Shown here one piece after another: positions 25,645-36,053 of a stretch of 64,000 bases of DNA. Numbering within the stretch: position 1 is the stretch's first letter; each line of letters starts with the position of its first letter. The translations under genes and the position numbers were made by a program. Where the stretch lies: positions 62,001 through 126,000 of the forward strand of contig NZ_BMTL01000020.1 in the NCBI RefSeq assembly GCF_014649655.1, read 5' to 3'. Below the pieces are notes generated by a model. It was given only the letters and a program-made list of their open reading frames with translations, made no database searches and was not told the DNA's origin. This DNA is from Streptomyces humidus (GTDB lineage Bacteria; Actinomycetota; Actinomycetes; Streptomycetales; Streptomycetaceae).

Positions 25645-26768
25645 AGTACATCGACGAGTTCCAGGACCCGGAGCTGGCCCGCCGGCTCCTCGACGACATC
25701 CACGCCACGGTGACCAGGCCGTGGGCGCTGATGGAGGTGTGCGGAGGCCAGACGCACAGCATCATCCGCCACGGCATCGACCAGCTCCTGCCGGACGAGG
25801 TCGAACTGATCCACGGCCCCGGCTGCCCGGTGTGCGTGACCCCGCTGGAGGTCATCGACAAGGCGCTGGAGATCGCCTCCCGGCCGGGGGTGATCTTCTG
25901 TTCCTTCGGCGACATGCTGCGCGTGCCGGGCACCGGACGGGACCTGTTCCAGGTCCGCGGGGAAGGCGGCGACGTGCGCGTCGTCTACTCGCCGCTCGAC
26001 GCGCTGCGCATCGCGCGCCAGAACCCCGACCGCGAGGTGGTGTTCTTCGGCATCGGCTTCGAGACGACGGCGCCCCCCAACGCCATGACGGTCCACCAGG
26101 CCCGCAAGCTGGGCATCCGCAACTTCAGCATGCTGGTGTCCCACGTCCGGGTGCCGCCCGCCATCGAGGCGATCATGTCGTCGCCGAGCTGCCGGGTGCA
26201 GGGCTTCCTCGCGGCCGGGCACGTGTGCAGCGTGATGGGCGTGGAGGAGTACCCGGACCTGGCGGAACGCTTCCGCGTCCCGATCGTCGTGACGGGCTTC
26301 GAGCCGCTGGACATCCTCGAAGGCGTACGCCGGGCCGTCCGCCAGCTGGAACGCGGTGAGCACACCGTCGACAACGCCTACGCCCGCGCCGTCCGTCCGG
26401 AGGGCAACCCGGCCGCCCGGGCCATGCTGGAGGACGTCTTCGAGGTCACCGACCGGTCCTGGCGCGGTATCGGCGTGATCCCCGACAGTGGCTGGCGGCT
26501 GTCGCCGAAGTACCGCGAGCACGACGCCGAGCACCGCTTCGCGGTCGGCGGGATCTGTACGGAGGAACCCGCCGCGTGCCGCAGCGGAGAGGTGCTGCAA
26601 GGGCTGCTCAAGCCGCACGAGTGCGAGGCCTTCGGCACCCTGTGCACCCCGCGCACCCCCCTGGGGGCCACCATGGTCTCCAGCGAGGGGGCCTGCGCCG
26701 CCTACTACCTCTACCGGCGACTGGACGTGCCCACCACCGCGGCCCGGGAGGCGAGCCCCGTTGTCTGA
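25641..26768 (+). CDS. hypD: Hydrogenase Fe-ligand assembly protein HypD
   Basis: 375 aa, full length. The active-site cysteine is in EVCGGQTHS, followed by [18 protein letters not shown] and [13 protein letters not shown]. The C-terminal [4Fe-4S] ligands lie in [17 protein letters not shown] and AFGTLCTP. It builds the Fe(CN)2CO moiety on the HypCD complex. It starts at GTG 25641 and its last codons overlap the TTG start of hypE. Confidence 0.93.
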   Translation: MKYIDEFQDPELARRLLDDIHATVTRPWALMEVCGGQTHSIIRHGIDQLLPDEVELIHGPGCPVCVTPLEVIDKALEIASRPGVIFCSFGDMLRVPGTGRDLFQVRGEGGDVRVVYSPLDALRIARQNPDREVVFFGIGFETTAPPNAMTVHQARKLGIRNFSMLVSHVRVPPAIEAIMSSPSCRVQGFLAAGHVCSVMGVEEYPDLAERFRVPIVVTGFEPLDILEGVRRAVRQLERGEHTVDNAYARAVRPEGNPAARAMLEDVFEVTDRSWRGIGVIPDSGWRLSPKYREHDAEHRFAVGGICTEEPAACRSGEVLQGLLKPHECEAFGTLCTPRTPLGATMVSSEGACAAYYLYRRLDVPTTAAREASPVV

Positions 26769-27846
26769 CACCACTGATCTCCCCGTCCCCGTCCCCGCCC
26801 TGGACCTCGAGGCGTGGACGTGCCCGGCGCCGGTGCGCGACCGGCCCCGCGTCGTCATGGGCCACGGCGGCGGGGGAGTCCTCTCCGCCGAACTGGTCCG
26901 GCAGATCTTCGCCCCCGCCTACGGCGGGGAGGCACTGGCGCAGCTCGGCGACGCCGCCGTCCTCTCCCTCGGGGGCGCCCGGCTGGCGTTCTCCACCGAC
27001 TCATACGTGGTGCGGCCGCTGTTCTTCCCCGGCGGCAGCATCGGCGACCTGGCCGTCAACGGCACCGTCAACGACCTCGCCATGAGCGGCGCCCGCGCCG
27101 CCTACCTCTCCTGCGGATTCATCCTGGAGGAGGGCGTCGAACTGGACGTGGTCAGGCGGGTGTCCGAGGCGCTCGGAGCGGCCGCGCGCACCGCCGGTGT
27201 GGAGGTGGCCACCGGCGACACCAAGGTGGTCGAGGCCGGTCACGGCGACGGGATCTACGTCAACACCGCGGGCATCGGCGTCGTCCCCGCGGGCGTCGAC
27301 CTGCGGCCGCAGCGCGTCGTCCCGGGCGACGTCGTGATCGTCAGCGGTCCCGTCGGCGTCCACGGGGTGGCGGTCATGAGCGTGCGCGAGGGCCTGGAGT
27401 TCGGGGTGGAGATCCAGAGCGACTGCGCGGCGCTCGGCGGCCTGGTCGACGCCATGCTCGGCGTCACCCCGGATCTGCACGTGCTGCGCGATCCCACCCG
27501 GGGCGGCCTGGCGGCGGCGCTCAACGAGATCGCGGAGGCCTCCGGCACGGGGGTGGTCATCAGGGAGCGCGACGTTCCGGTGCCACCGGCCGTGGCCAAC
27601 GCCTGCGCCATTCTCGGGCTGGACCCCATGTACATCGCCAACGAGGGCAAGCTGGTGGCCTTCGTCCCGCGCGAGCACGCCGACGCCGTCCTCGAGGCGA
27701 TGCGGGCGCATCCGCTGGGGGCGGAGTCCGCGATCATCGGCGAGGCGGTCGAGGCGCACCCCGGCATGGTCGTGGCCTCCACCGGCCTGGGCGGAACACG
27801 GGTGGTCGATCTGCCGATCGGGGAGCAGCTGCCGCGGATCTGCTGA
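26761..27846 (+). CDS. hypE: Carbamoyl-dehydratase HypE
   Basis: 361 aa of the PurM/AIR-synthetase fold. It dehydrates the carbamoylated C-terminal Cys to a thiocyanate, the cyanide donor. Visible: [49 protein letters not shown], and the invariant carboxy-terminal PRIC, whose last Cys is the carrier. The start is TTG 26761, inside the end of hypD; no ATG or GTG lies nearby, so this rare start seems real. It is the last gene of the hydrogenase locus; a convergent gene ends 10 nt downstream. Confidence 0.92.
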   Translation: MSDTTDLPVPVPALDLEAWTCPAPVRDRPRVVMGHGGGGVLSAELVRQIFAPAYGGEALAQLGDAAVLSLGGARLAFSTDSYVVRPLFFPGGSIGDLAVNGTVNDLAMSGARAAYLSCGFILEEGVELDVVRRVSEALGAAARTAGVEVATGDTKVVEAGHGDGIYVNTAGIGVVPAGVDLRPQRVVPGDVVIVSGPVGVHGVAVMSVREGLEFGVEIQSDCAALGGLVDAMLGVTPDLHVLRDPTRGGLAAALNEIAEASGTGVVIRERDVPVPPAVANACAILGLDPMYIANEGKLVAFVPREHADAVLEAMRAHPLGAESAIIGEAVEAHPGMVVASTGLGGTRVVDLPIGEQLPRIC

Positions 27847-27855
27847 GACGGGCCG

Positions 27856-28242
27856 TCAGCCCCGCCGGGGCCCGGCGGGCGGGTCCTGCGGGTCCACGCC
27901 GGTGGTGGCGGAGGCGTCCCTGGCGCCGCTGGGGCGCTGGGCGCGGCCCTTGCGTCCGGTGTCCCGCCGGCCCTTCTCGTCCGCGTCGCCGTACTCCTCC
28001 CCGCGTGCACCGTGACTTCTGACGGTGTCACCCGGAACGGACCTCGTCTCCTCGGCGGACCTGGTCCGGCCCCGGCCCCGTCCCTCGGCGTGCTCCGCCG
28101 CGCGGAAGGAGCGCTCGGCGCTCGGGTTGTCCTGCTGACGCGTCTCGTCCACATCGGGTGACCAGCCGTGCTGTCCGGCGCCCTCGTGACGGCTCGGGCC
28201 CTTGCCGTGCGGGGGTTCGGACGAACGTGGTTTCTTCGACAT
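27856..28242 (-). CDS. Disordered hydrophilic protein, 128 aa
   Basis: Not recognised. The protein is almost wholly charged or polar, rich in Arg, Gly, Glu, Ser and Pro, with almost no hydrophobic residues, so it is likely intrinsically disordered. It starts MSKKPRSSEPPHGKGP and contains RSFRAAEHAEGRGRGR. AGGTAGGA lies just before ATG 28242 and third codon positions are GC-rich, supporting a real gene. It converges with hypE. Similar short disordered proteins are common in streptomycetes and sometimes stress- or development-linked; nothing specific can be said. Confidence 0.6.
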   Translation of the reverse strand: MSKKPRSSEPPHGKGPSRHEGAGQHGWSPDVDETRQQDNPSAERSFRAAEHAEGRGRGRTRSAEETRSVPGDTVRSHGARGEEYGDADEKGRRDTGRKGRAQRPSGARDASATTGVDPQDPPAGPRRG

Positions 28243-28568
28243 GGTCCTACCTGCCTGTTCATGGTCAGTGGGGGAGCCGGGAGGACGGGACGCCGGGAGA
28301 ACGCCGCGGACGGGGTCGGGGACGGTTGCCCCTCACCGGGCTGTCTCGATTATCCCTTCACCTGCCTTTTCGTGCATATTGCGCCGTCGTCGGGTGGCGT
28401 GGCCGTCGCCGGACCCGGGAGCCTGGCCCGCGGGCATGACAGGTAGGCATGACAGGTCGGCGACGGCCTCCGTCCGCGTGCGGGAGGGGAAGGGGGCCGG
28501 GATGCCGGAGACGGGCCGGGCATACTGTGACGGGTTTCCGGCGGCGCGTCACGGGGAGGCGGTCAGAG
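28243..28568. other. Intergenic region between divergent genes
   Basis: 326 nt without a convincing gene. It includes a relatively AT-rich patch near 28350-28385, where promoter elements could lie, and the GGCATGACAGGT repeats at 28433-28457. Confidence 0.5.
28433..28457. repeat. Two GGCATGACAGGT direct repeats upstream of the gamma-glutamyltransferase-like gene
   Basis: Perfect 12-bp copies at 28433-28444 and 28446-28457, period 13, about 110 nt before ATG 28569. The spacing would allow tandem binding of a regulator at slightly over one helical turn. Confidence 0.5.
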
Positions 28569-30398
28569 ATGCGGTTCACCACCCGGCCCACGCTTCAGGG
28601 GTCCTTCGGCATGGTGTCCGCCACCCACTGGCTCGCCGCGCAGTCGGCGATGGCCGTCCTGGAGAGCGACGGCAACGCCTTCGACGCGGCCGTGGCCGGC
28701 GCCTTCGTCCTGCACGTCGTCGAACCGCACCTCAACGGGCCCGCCGGAGAGGCGCCCGTCCTCCTCGCCCCGGCCGGCGGCGAGGTGCGGGTGCTCTGCG
28801 GGCAGGGCGTGGCGCCCGCGGGCGCCACGGTCGCGCACTACCGGGGGCTGGGCCTCGACCTCGTGCCCGGGACGGGGCCGCTCGCCGCCGCGGTGCCCGG
28901 CGCCTTCGACGCCTGGATGCTCCTGCTGCGCGACCACGGCACCAAGTCCCTCGACGACGTGCTGAAGTACGCCATCGGCTACGCCGAGCACGGACACCCA
29001 CCCGTGGACAACGTCGGCGCCACCGTCGAGACCGTACGGGAACTCTTCGCGACGGAGTGGACCTCGTCCGCGGAGGTGTACCTGCCGGACGGGAGGCCGC
29101 CGCGGCCCGGACAGCCGCTGCGCAACCCCGCCCTCGCCGCCACCTGGAAGAGGCTGCTCGCCGAGACCGCCGGTGCGGGCGGCCGGGAGGCGCGCATCGA
29201 CGCCGCCCGGGAGGTGTGGCGGACCGGATTCGTCGCCGAGGCGCTCGTCCGGCAGGCCGCCCGGCCCACTCTCGACACCAGCGGCGAACGCCACACCGGA
29301 GTCCTCACGGCCGCCGACCTCGCCGCCTGGTCCGCGACGTACGAGACGCCGGCGACCTACGACTGGAACGGCTGGACGGTCTGCAAGGCGGGCCCCTGGA
29401 GCCAGGGACCGGTCCTCCTTCAGCAACTCGCTCTGCTCCCAGCCGAGTTGCCCGCCTACGGCTCCGCCGACTACGTCCATCTCCTGATCGAGGGCTGCAA
29501 GCTCGCCATGGCCGACCGCGAGGCCTGGTACGGCGACGCGGCCGAAGTCCCGCTGGCCGAGCTGCTCGACGCCGGTTACAACGCGCGGCGACGGCGGCTG
29601 ATCGGCGAGGAGGCGTCGTACGAACTGCGGCCCGGCAGCCCCGGCGGGCGCGCCCCGCGACTGAGCGGGCACGCGTGCGTGGTGGCCGACGACGACCCCG
29701 GCTTCAGCCCCATGGGCGTCGGCGAGCCGACGGTCGCCAAGGGCCCGACGTCCCCCGTGCCGGGCGAGCCGGACGTCACCGCGTGGGGAGGCACCCGCGG
29801 GGACACCTGTCACCTGGACGTCGTCGACCGCTGGGGCAACATGGTCGCCGCCACGCCCAGCGGCGGCTGGCTGCAGTCCAACCCGGTCGTGCCCGAGCTG
29901 GGCTTCCCGCTCGGCACCCGGCTGCAGATGACCTGGCTGGAGGAGGGACTGCCGAACTCGCTGACGCCCGGCCGCCGCCCGCGCACCACGCTCACGCCCT
30001 CGATCGCCCTGCGCGGCGGTGAGCCGGTGCTGGCCTTCGGCACCCCCGGCGGCGACCAGCAGGACCAGTGGCAGCTGCACTTCCTGCTCGCCGTCGCGCT
30101 CCGCGGGACCGTCCGCGGCGGTCTCGACCTCCAGGGCGCGATCGACGCCCCGAACTGGCACAACGACGGCTTCCCCGGCTCCTTCTACCCGCGCGGGATG
30201 CGTCCGGGCAGCGTCACGGTGGAGTCCCGCATGCCGGCGGAGGTGGTCCGGGAGCTGCGACGACGCGGCCATGACGTCACCCTCGGCGACCCGTGGTCCG
30301 AGGGCCGGCTGTGCGCGGTCGCCCGCAACCCGGCGACCGGCATCCTGTCGGCGGCGGCGAACCCGCGGGGGATGCAGGGGTACGCGGTCGGCCGCTGA
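28569..30398 (+). CDS. Gamma-glutamyltransferase-family (Ntn hydrolase) protein
   Basis: 609 aa. The GGT pattern is clear: GMVSATHWLAAQSAMAVLE...GNAFDAAVAGAF near the start, LNGPAGEAPVL, and the autoprocessing nucleophile Thr413 in RGDTCHLDVVDRWGNMVAATPS. Downstream are PSIALRGGEPVLAFGTPGGDQQ and the C-terminal DAPNWHND. Unlike many bacterial GGTs there is no signal peptide, so it is probably cytoplasmic. It may hydrolyse or transfer gamma-glutamyl groups, or act on acylated lactams as in related acylases. ATG 28569 was chosen as the first codon of the conserved domain. Confidence 0.85.
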   Translation: MRFTTRPTLQGSFGMVSATHWLAAQSAMAVLESDGNAFDAAVAGAFVLHVVEPHLNGPAGEAPVLLAPAGGEVRVLCGQGVAPAGATVAHYRGLGLDLVPGTGPLAAAVPGAFDAWMLLLRDHGTKSLDDVLKYAIGYAEHGHPPVDNVGATVETVRELFATEWTSSAEVYLPDGRPPRPGQPLRNPALAATWKRLLAETAGAGGREARIDAAREVWRTGFVAEALVRQAARPTLDTSGERHTGVLTAADLAAWSATYETPATYDWNGWTVCKAGPWSQGPVLLQQLALLPAELPAYGSADYVHLLIEGCKLAMADREAWYGDAAEVPLAELLDAGYNARRRRLIGEEASYELRPGSPGGRAPRLSGHACVVADDDPGFSPMGVGEPTVAKGPTSPVPGEPDVTAWGGTRGDTCHLDVVDRWGNMVAATPSGGWLQSNPVVPELGFPLGTRLQMTWLEEGLPNSLTPGRRPRTTLTPSIALRGGEPVLAFGTPGGDQQDQWQLHFLLAVALRGTVRGGLDLQGAIDAPNWHNDGFPGSFYPRGMRPGSVTVESRMPAEVVRELRRRGHDVTLGDPWSEGRLCAVARNPATGILSAAANPRGMQGYAVGR

Positions 30399-30520
30399 CC
30401 CGGGCGGGACCGGCCGCTGACCCGCGCGCCGGACCGGCCGGGTCCTGTTCTTCATCCCGATTCCACCCGGGATGCACCGAGCGGGAGGGGATTGTCAGTG
30501 GGGCGTGCTCTCATGGGGGC

Positions 30521-31384
30521 ATGATCGAAGACATGGAAACCATCGACGAGTTTCTCGCCCGCCGCTCGGCCGACGTGGAGGAGGCGGTCCGCAAGGCCGC
30601 CGCAACCGAGATCATGCCCCGCTTCCGGCAGCTCGCGGCACACGAGATCGACCAGAAGGCAGGCCCGCACGACCTCGTGACGGACGCCGACCGCAACGCC
30701 GAGCTGTTCCTCACCGAAGCCCTCGGCGCCCTGCTGCCCGGCTCGGTCGTCGTCGGCGAGGAAGCCGTTCACGCCGACCCCGCCACATACGAGGCGATAC
30801 AGGGTGACACGCCGGTCTGGATCGTCGACCCGGTCGACGGAACACGTCAGTTCGTGCACGGGGACGACGGCTTCTGCACCCTGGTCGCACTCGTCCGGCA
30901 CGGAGTCCTGCTCGCCTCCTGGACCTACGCCCCGGCCCGCGACCAGCTGGCCACGGCGGTACGCGGCGGCGGCGCCTTCCTCGACGGCGAGCGGCTGTCC
31001 GCCGGCCCGCCCGAGCCCGGCCGCGCCCTGACGGTGGCCACCTCGCACCCCTATTACACGACCGACGACCAGAAGCGCGCCCTGCTCACGCTGCGGACGG
31101 ACGGCGTCGCCCCGCGCCCCTGCGGGTCGGCCGGGCTGGAGTACCTCGCCATCGCCAGGGGCGAGTTGGACGCCACCGCGTTCTCCTGGGAGGCGGCCTG
31201 GGACCACGCGGCCGGGCTGCTGCTGGTGGAGGAGGCGGGCGGCGCCCATCTCACCCTCAGCGGCGAGCCGTTCCGCGTCACCGGCGGCAACTCCCTGCCG
31301 TTCACCGCGGCCCGGGACGCGGCGACGGCCCGACGTGTGGCGCACCTGCTCTCGGGCGGCGAGACGCTCCGCGAGGCCTCCTGA
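30521..31384 (+). CDS. Inositol monophosphatase-family phosphatase
   Basis: 287 aa. It contains the Mg-binding motifs of the family: Glu80/Glu81 in VGEEAV, the DPVDGT box at 103-108 in WIVDPVDGTRQFVHG, and WDHAAGLLLVEEAGG near the C-terminus. Substrates may be inositol phosphate, histidinol phosphate or a nucleotide such as PAP. It begins at ATG 30521 (a second ATG lies four codons on); the ribosome site GGGGGC is poor. There are no pathway neighbours to narrow the substrate. Confidence 0.85.
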   Translation: MIEDMETIDEFLARRSADVEEAVRKAAATEIMPRFRQLAAHEIDQKAGPHDLVTDADRNAELFLTEALGALLPGSVVVGEEAVHADPATYEAIQGDTPVWIVDPVDGTRQFVHGDDGFCTLVALVRHGVLLASWTYAPARDQLATAVRGGGAFLDGERLSAGPPEPGRALTVATSHPYYTTDDQKRALLTLRTDGVAPRPCGSAGLEYLAIARGELDATAFSWEAAWDHAAGLLLVEEAGGAHLTLSGEPFRVTGGNSLPFTAARDAATARRVAHLLSGGETLREAS

Positions 31385-31709
31385 GCAGGGTCACCGACAG
31401 TGCGGGGAGCATCGGCCGCGCGTCGGGCCACCGACGGTGCTCGGGGACCACTCGCCGTGCACGGAAGCCGCTCCGGACGGGACCGGCTCCGGACGGGACC
31501 GGCCCTGAGCAGGGCCGGGGCCGGCTTCGAGCGCAGGCCTTGGGGGGCAGGGCGCTCCCGGGAGTCGGGCGACGCCCGCGCCTGCGTCCCGGCCGGCTCG
31601 GCCCCTCGGCCGGTTGGTCCCCCGCGCCGCAGGTGTCGTCGTACCCCCGGCATATCCTGATCGCGGGGGTCACCGGTCTACGGGGCCGCCGGCTGACGAA
31701 GGGGTCGAA
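31385..31709. other. Intergenic region with a 16-bp direct repeat
   Basis: 325 nt without a convincing gene. Two perfect adjacent copies of CTCCGGACGGGACCGG lie at 31471-31486 and 31487-31502. The last ~60 nt, with an AT-richer CATATCCTG, probably hold the promoter of the FAD oxidoreductase gene. Confidence 0.5.
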
Positions 31710-33134
31710 GTGCCGTCGATGCTCGATGCGGTCGTGGTGGGAGCGGGGCCCAACGGGCTGACCGCAGCGGTGGAGCTGGCCAGGCGCGGCTTCTCCGTGG
31801 CGCTGTTCGAGGCGCGGGACACCGTGGGCGGAGGAGCCCGCACCGAGGAACTCACGCTGCCCGGCTTCCGGCACGACCCGTGCTCCGCCGCACACCCCCT
31901 GGCCGTCAACTCGCCCGCCTTCCGCGCCCTGCCCCTGGAACGCTACGGCCTGGAATGGCTGCACGCCGAGCTGCCCATGGCGCACCCCTTCCTCGACGGC
32001 AGCGCCGCGGTGCTGTCCCGGTCGGTCGCCGAGACGGCCGCCTCATTCGGCCCACGCGACGCGGGCGCGTACCGCCGCCTGGTCGAACCGTTCCTGCCCA
32101 AGTGGGACACCCTGGCCCGCGACTTCATGTCGCTGCCGCTGACCGCGCTCCCGCGCGACCCGGTCACTCTGGCCCGCTTCGGCCTGGTCGGCCTGCCCCC
32201 GTCCAGCCGGCTCGTCCGGCGCTTTCGCGACGAACCTGCCAGGACCCTCTTCGCCGGGCTCGTCGCCCATGTCATGGCCCCGCTGACCGGCTTCGCCACC
32301 AGCGCCGTCGGCCTCGTCTTCGCCCTCGCCGCGCACGCCCGCGGCTGGCCGGTGGCCCGCGGCGGATCCCAGTCCCTCTCCGACGCGCTGGCGGCCTACC
32401 TCGAGGACCTCGGCGGCAGCGTCCACACCGACTACGAGGTCAAGCGCCTGGACGACCTGCCCCCGGCGCGCGCCTACGTCTTCGACACCTCGCCCACCGC
32501 CCTCGCCCGCATCGCCGGCTTCGGCAACCACTACGAGGGATACAAGTACGGCCCCGGCGTCTTCAAGATCGACTATGCGCTCGACGGCCCGGTCCCGTGG
32601 ACGGCGCGGGAGGCCCGGAGCGCCGGCACCGTGCAGATCGGCGCGGACAGCGCGGAGATCGGCGCCGCCCTGCGGGCCGCCTCGCGCGAGGGCCGGGCGC
32701 CCGACCGGCCCTTCATGATCACGGTGCAGCCCAGCGTGGTCGACCCCACCCGCGCGCCCGCCGGCAAACACGTCTTCTGGGCGTACGGTCATGTGCCCAA
32801 CGGCTGGACCGGCGACCTCACCGACGCCATGGAACGCCAACTGGAGCGCTTCGCACCGGGGTTCCGCGACCGTGTCCTCGCCCGAGCCACGGCCGGCCCC
32901 GCCGAGCTCTTCGCCCGCAACGCCAACTACGTCGGCGGGGACATCGCCTCCGGAGCGGTCTCCGGGCTCCAGACCCTGTTGCGCCCCAAGCCGACCGCGT
33001 TTCCGTACGCCACGCCGCATCCGGCCGTCTTCCTCTGCTCCTCGGCCACGCCGCCCGGGCCGGGCGTGCACGGCATGTCGGGCCACAACGCGGCGAAAGC
33101 CGTGTGGCGCAGGCTGCGACGGCAAGAAAAGTGA
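31710..33134 (+). CDS. FAD-dependent oxidoreductase (phytoene-desaturase-like)
   Basis: 474 aa. The N-terminal dinucleotide fold is [21 protein letters not shown], followed by the second FAD motif [25 protein letters not shown] Rossmann-like segment [24 protein letters not shown] and the C-terminal [19 protein letters not shown] fit the crtI/pyridine-nucleotide oxidoreductase group. GTG 31710 was chosen; ATG 31719 is nearly as likely. There are no carotenoid genes next to it, so a desaturase role cannot be assumed. The macrodomain gene follows after 34 nt. Confidence 0.83.
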   Translation: MPSMLDAVVVGAGPNGLTAAVELARRGFSVALFEARDTVGGGARTEELTLPGFRHDPCSAAHPLAVNSPAFRALPLERYGLEWLHAELPMAHPFLDGSAAVLSRSVAETAASFGPRDAGAYRRLVEPFLPKWDTLARDFMSLPLTALPRDPVTLARFGLVGLPPSSRLVRRFRDEPARTLFAGLVAHVMAPLTGFATSAVGLVFALAAHARGWPVARGGSQSLSDALAAYLEDLGGSVHTDYEVKRLDDLPPARAYVFDTSPTALARIAGFGNHYEGYKYGPGVFKIDYALDGPVPWTAREARSAGTVQIGADSAEIGAALRAASREGRAPDRPFMITVQPSVVDPTRAPAGKHVFWAYGHVPNGWTGDLTDAMERQLERFAPGFRDRVLARATAGPAELFARNANYVGGDIASGAVSGLQTLLRPKPTAFPYATPHPAVFLCSSATPPGPGVHGMSGHNAAKAVWRRLRRQEK

Positions 33135-33155
33135 GCGGGCGGCGGTTCCTGCGGG

Positions 33156-33161
33156 TATACA
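33156..33161 (+). promoter_or_regulatory. Candidate -10 box for a leaderless macrodomain mRNA
   Basis: TATACA ends 7 nt before ATG 33169, the geometry of leaderless actinobacterial transcripts, and no ribosome site lies between. A -35 match is weak (GTGAGC, 33131-33136, 19-nt spacer). Confidence 0.4.
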
Positions 33162-33168
33162 CGCGGTC

Positions 33169-33678
33169 ATGACCACGATCACCCTCGTCCAGGGCGACAT
33201 CACCCGCCAGTCCGTGGACGCCATCGTCAACGCGGCCAACTCCTCCCTGCTCGGCGGCGGTGGCGTCGACGGCGCCATCCACCGCCGGGGCGGCCCCGAG
33301 ATCCTCGCCGCCTGCCGCCGCCTGCGCGCCTCCTCCTACGGCAAGGGGCTCGCCACCGGCCGGGCGGTCGCCACGACCGCGGGCGCGCTGGACGCGCGCT
33401 GGGTGATCCACACCGTGGGCCCCGTGTACAGCGCCTCCGAGGACCGGTCGGCACTCCTGGCCTCGTGCTATCGGGAGTCGCTGCGGGTCGCGGACGAGAA
33501 CGGCGCCCGTACCGTCGCCTTCCCGGCGGTCTCCGCGGGCGTCTACGGCTGGCCGATGGACGACGCGGCCCGGATCGCCGTGGAGACGGTCCGGGCCGTG
33601 CGGACGAACGTCGAGGAGATCAGGTTCGTCCTCTTCGACGAGCGGGCCTACGGCGCGTTCGCCCGGCAGGTCGGCTGA
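33169..33678 (+). CDS. Macrodomain protein (O-acetyl-ADP-ribose deacetylase, YmdB-like)
   Basis: 169 aa, a single macrodomain. Ligand loops are intact: QGDITRQSVDAIVNAANSSL, the GGGGVDGAIHRRGGPEI catalytic loop, and PAVSAGVYGWP for diphosphate binding. Enzymes of this type deacetylate O-acetyl-ADP-ribose or remove mono-ADP-ribose from acidic residues. The start lacks a Shine-Dalgarno sequence and follows a TATACA box by 7 nt, suggesting a leaderless mRNA. An ADP-ribosylglycohydrolase and a NUDIX gene occur at 49.7-51.3 kb in the same window. Confidence 0.9.
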   Translation: MTTITLVQGDITRQSVDAIVNAANSSLLGGGGVDGAIHRRGGPEILAACRRLRASSYGKGLATGRAVATTAGALDARWVIHTVGPVYSASEDRSALLASCYRESLRVADENGARTVAFPAVSAGVYGWPMDDAARIAVETVRAVRTNVEEIRFVLFDERAYGAFARQVG

Positions 33679-33774
33679 CGTCCTCGCCCCGTCGGCCTGT
33701 CTGTCCGTCAGCCTGCCTGTCTGCCCGGGCGGGCGAGTGGGGCGAGCGAGGCGAGTGCGGCGGACGGGGCTGGA

Positions 33775-35730
33775 TCAGCCCTCGATGCGGTGGGTGGTCC
33801 AGAACGACGTCAGGTCCGTGGTCGTGGCGGCCTGGGCGGCGGCCTTGAACTCGGCCGTGGTCGAGACGCCGTACCAGTGCGAAGTGGCGTAGTCCTTCAG
33901 CAGCTCGGCCATCGCCGTGTCGCCGATGAGCCGCCGCAGGTCGTGCAGGGCGCACTTCCCGTATCCGTAGACCACGGTCGAGTACCTGGAGGAGTGGGCG
34001 TCCCAGTAGGCCATCGAGTTGGTGATCTTCTCCGCCGAGGAGGCCCACGAGACGCTGCTCCAGCAGCCGCTGCCCGTCTTGCCCTGCGCCAGATCGGTGG
34101 CGTAGTCCGTGAAGGACTCGTCCAGCCAGGGGCTGTTGTACTCGTCGTCGCCGACGATCCCGTACCACCACTGGTGACCGATCTCGTGGGTCAGCGCCGT
34201 GGTGCTGACCAGGTCGAGGACGAAGCCGGGGTACTCCATGCCGCCGAACCAGAAGCTGTTGTCGATGACGGCGTCCAACTCGCCGTAGGGATAGGCGCCG
34301 AAGCGGGCGGCGTGGGCGTCCACGGCGGTCTTGGCGGTGGTGAGCATCGACTGGGCGCTCGCCGAGCTGATGCCGGAGACGGAGTAGACGTTGACCGGCG
34401 TCCCGGCGGCGGAGGAGCCGGAGATCTTGCTGAACGGGCCCGCCGCCCACGCGAAGTCGCGCACCTTGGAGGCGGTCGCCGTGGTCACGGTGCGTCCGCC
34501 GGAGCCGGCGACGTCGACCGAGGTCCCGGTGGCCGGCACCAGCAGGCTCGTCGGGTGGTCGAGGGTCACCCTGAAGTCGGCGGCGAGGGAGTAGAACGAC
34601 TCGCCGTTGTTCGTGTAGGGGTCCAGGTGCCAGCCCGCCCCGTCCTTCACCGCCAGCACGGGCAGCGCGTTGCCGATGAAGCTGAACGCCCCGTCGTGGC
34701 CGAACCGGTCGGCGCCGCTGGGCACGGTGATGCCCAGGTCGAAGCCGATCGTGGCGCTCTGGCCCTGGGCGAGGGGCGCGGCGAGGGTGATCTGCAGCGC
34801 CGTGCACCCGGCCGAGAGGGCGCCGGCGGCGCCGCCGGTGACGTTGCCGACCGTGATCGGCATCGCGGAGCAGGTGCCGTGGTAGTTGTCCCACAGCCGC
34901 AGGTACACCTCGCCGAGCGGGGTGGAGGAGGCGTTGGTGAAGGTCGCGCTCTCGTGACCGGTCCAGACCGTGCCGTCCGTGTTGCCGGTGAGGCCGACGG
35001 TGTACGACGGGGCGGCCGGGGTGCGGGTGGAATCGGCGGGCGGCACGGTGTCGCCGGAGGTGTCGAGCGCGATGTCGTCGAGGACGAAGCTCGACTGGAG
35101 GCTGGAGTCCTCGGTGCCGGTGAAGGCGAGGGCGACGGTCTGGCCCGCGAAGGCCGACACGTCGAACGACTTGCGCACGTAGCCGGTGTTCTTGTCGAGG
35201 TTCGAGTAGGTGGCCAGCGTCGTCGTGCCGATCTTGGCCGTCAGCCTGTCGTACGCGGTGGACGACGTCGTCTCGGCGGTGTCGACGTGCAGCCAGAAGG
35301 TGAGGGTGGCGGCCGCGCATCCGGACGGGATCGTGACGCTCTGGGAGAGCGTGTCGGTGTGCGTGCCGCCGACGCCGTCCAGCCAGGCGAAGGCGGTCCC
35401 GCCATGGGCGGTCTGGCCGGTGCGGCTGGTGATCACGCTGGTCGAGGACTGCGTCCACGGCGAGACGCCGCTCTCGAAACCTCCGTCGGCGACGACCTGG
35501 GCGGGCGTGCATCCGGCGGCGGCGGAGGCCGCGGAGGCGGCCGGGGCGGCCGGGGCCGCCTTCCGGGACACGGAGCCGTCGGCGGCGGCCTTCCCGGGTG
35601 CGGCGCCATGCGCGGGGGCGGCCTTGCCCGGGACGACGGCAGCCGCGGGGGTGGCGGGGAGCGAGACGGCGGCCATCGCGACGAGGGTGAGTGCGCTCGC
35701 TGCGAGGGCCTTGCGGGGCGTGGGTCTCAC
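33775..35730 (-). CDS. Secreted M1-family zinc metallopeptidase
   Basis: 651 aa. A classical Sec signal ([20 protein letters not shown], cut after ATPAAA) and a low-complexity Ala/Pro/Gly stretch precede a beta-sandwich of ~150 residues ([12 protein letters not shown]...[10 protein letters not shown]), a carbohydrate- or matrix-binding-like module. The M1 peptidase follows: GGMEYPGF, then His515-Glu-x2-His519 in HEIGHQWW and Glu538 in [10 protein letters not shown], giving the complete HExxH-x18-E zinc site. It is shorter than aminopeptidase N at its C-terminus. It should act outside the cell on peptides. The added N-terminal sandwich is typical of secreted streptomycete members. Confidence 0.9.
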   Translation of the reverse strand: MRPTPRKALAASALTLVAMAAVSLPATPAAAVVPGKAAPAHGAAPGKAAADGSVSRKAAPAAPAASAASAAAGCTPAQVVADGGFESGVSPWTQSSTSVITSRTGQTAHGGTAFAWLDGVGGTHTDTLSQSVTIPSGCAAATLTFWLHVDTAETTSSTAYDRLTAKIGTTTLATYSNLDKNTGYVRKSFDVSAFAGQTVALAFTGTEDSSLQSSFVLDDIALDTSGDTVPPADSTRTPAAPSYTVGLTGNTDGTVWTGHESATFTNASSTPLGEVYLRLWDNYHGTCSAMPITVGNVTGGAAGALSAGCTALQITLAAPLAQGQSATIGFDLGITVPSGADRFGHDGAFSFIGNALPVLAVKDGAGWHLDPYTNNGESFYSLAADFRVTLDHPTSLLVPATGTSVDVAGSGGRTVTTATASKVRDFAWAAGPFSKISGSSAAGTPVNVYSVSGISSASAQSMLTTAKTAVDAHAARFGAYPYGELDAVIDNSFWFGGMEYPGFVLDLVSTTALTHEIGHQWWYGIVGDDEYNSPWLDESFTDYATDLAQGKTGSGCWSSVSWASSAEKITNSMAYWDAHSSRYSTVVYGYGKCALHDLRRLIGDTAMAELLKDYATSHWYGVSTTAEFKAAAQAATTTDLTSFWTTHRIEG

Positions 35731-36004
35731 ACAGGGCTCCTTTGCGGAGGCCGGGTTGCCGGCCTGCTCGGTTGCTGTCCCTCACGGTGTGGGTGTGCCG
35801 GAGGGCGGTGCGGTGTGCGACGGCTGCCGGAAGCGTGACAGATTTGATGCGGCCATGCCATCAGGAGTCGGTAAAGGGACTCTGCGCTCACATCAGGCCG
35901 CCACCCGCTGTGCGCCGGGCTTAACCCCCGGCCGCCGGTACGGGAGACACCTGTGTAATGCACGGTTCGTACGGTCGCAGAGGCTTGCAGAGGCTCTCAC
36001 CAGG

Positions 36005-36035
36005 CTGATCGTCAGCCGGAGATCAGACCCTGATC
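36005..36035. promoter_or_regulatory. Candidate operator with three CTGATC half-sites
   Basis: CTGATC (36005-36010), GATCAG (36021-36026) and CTGATC (36030-36035). The last two form a perfect 6-3-6 palindrome; the first two form an inverted pair with a 10-nt spacer. The cluster lies about 95 nt before the GTG start of the nitrate reductase fusion. Confidence 0.45.
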
Positions 36036-36053
36036 GGGCACGGGCCGGACGGA

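Noticed and set aside
31400-31761. Short plus-strand frames between the phosphatase and the FAD oxidoreductase genes.
   Set aside because: Arg/Gly/Pro-rich, built on direct repeats, with no ribosome sites or coding bias.
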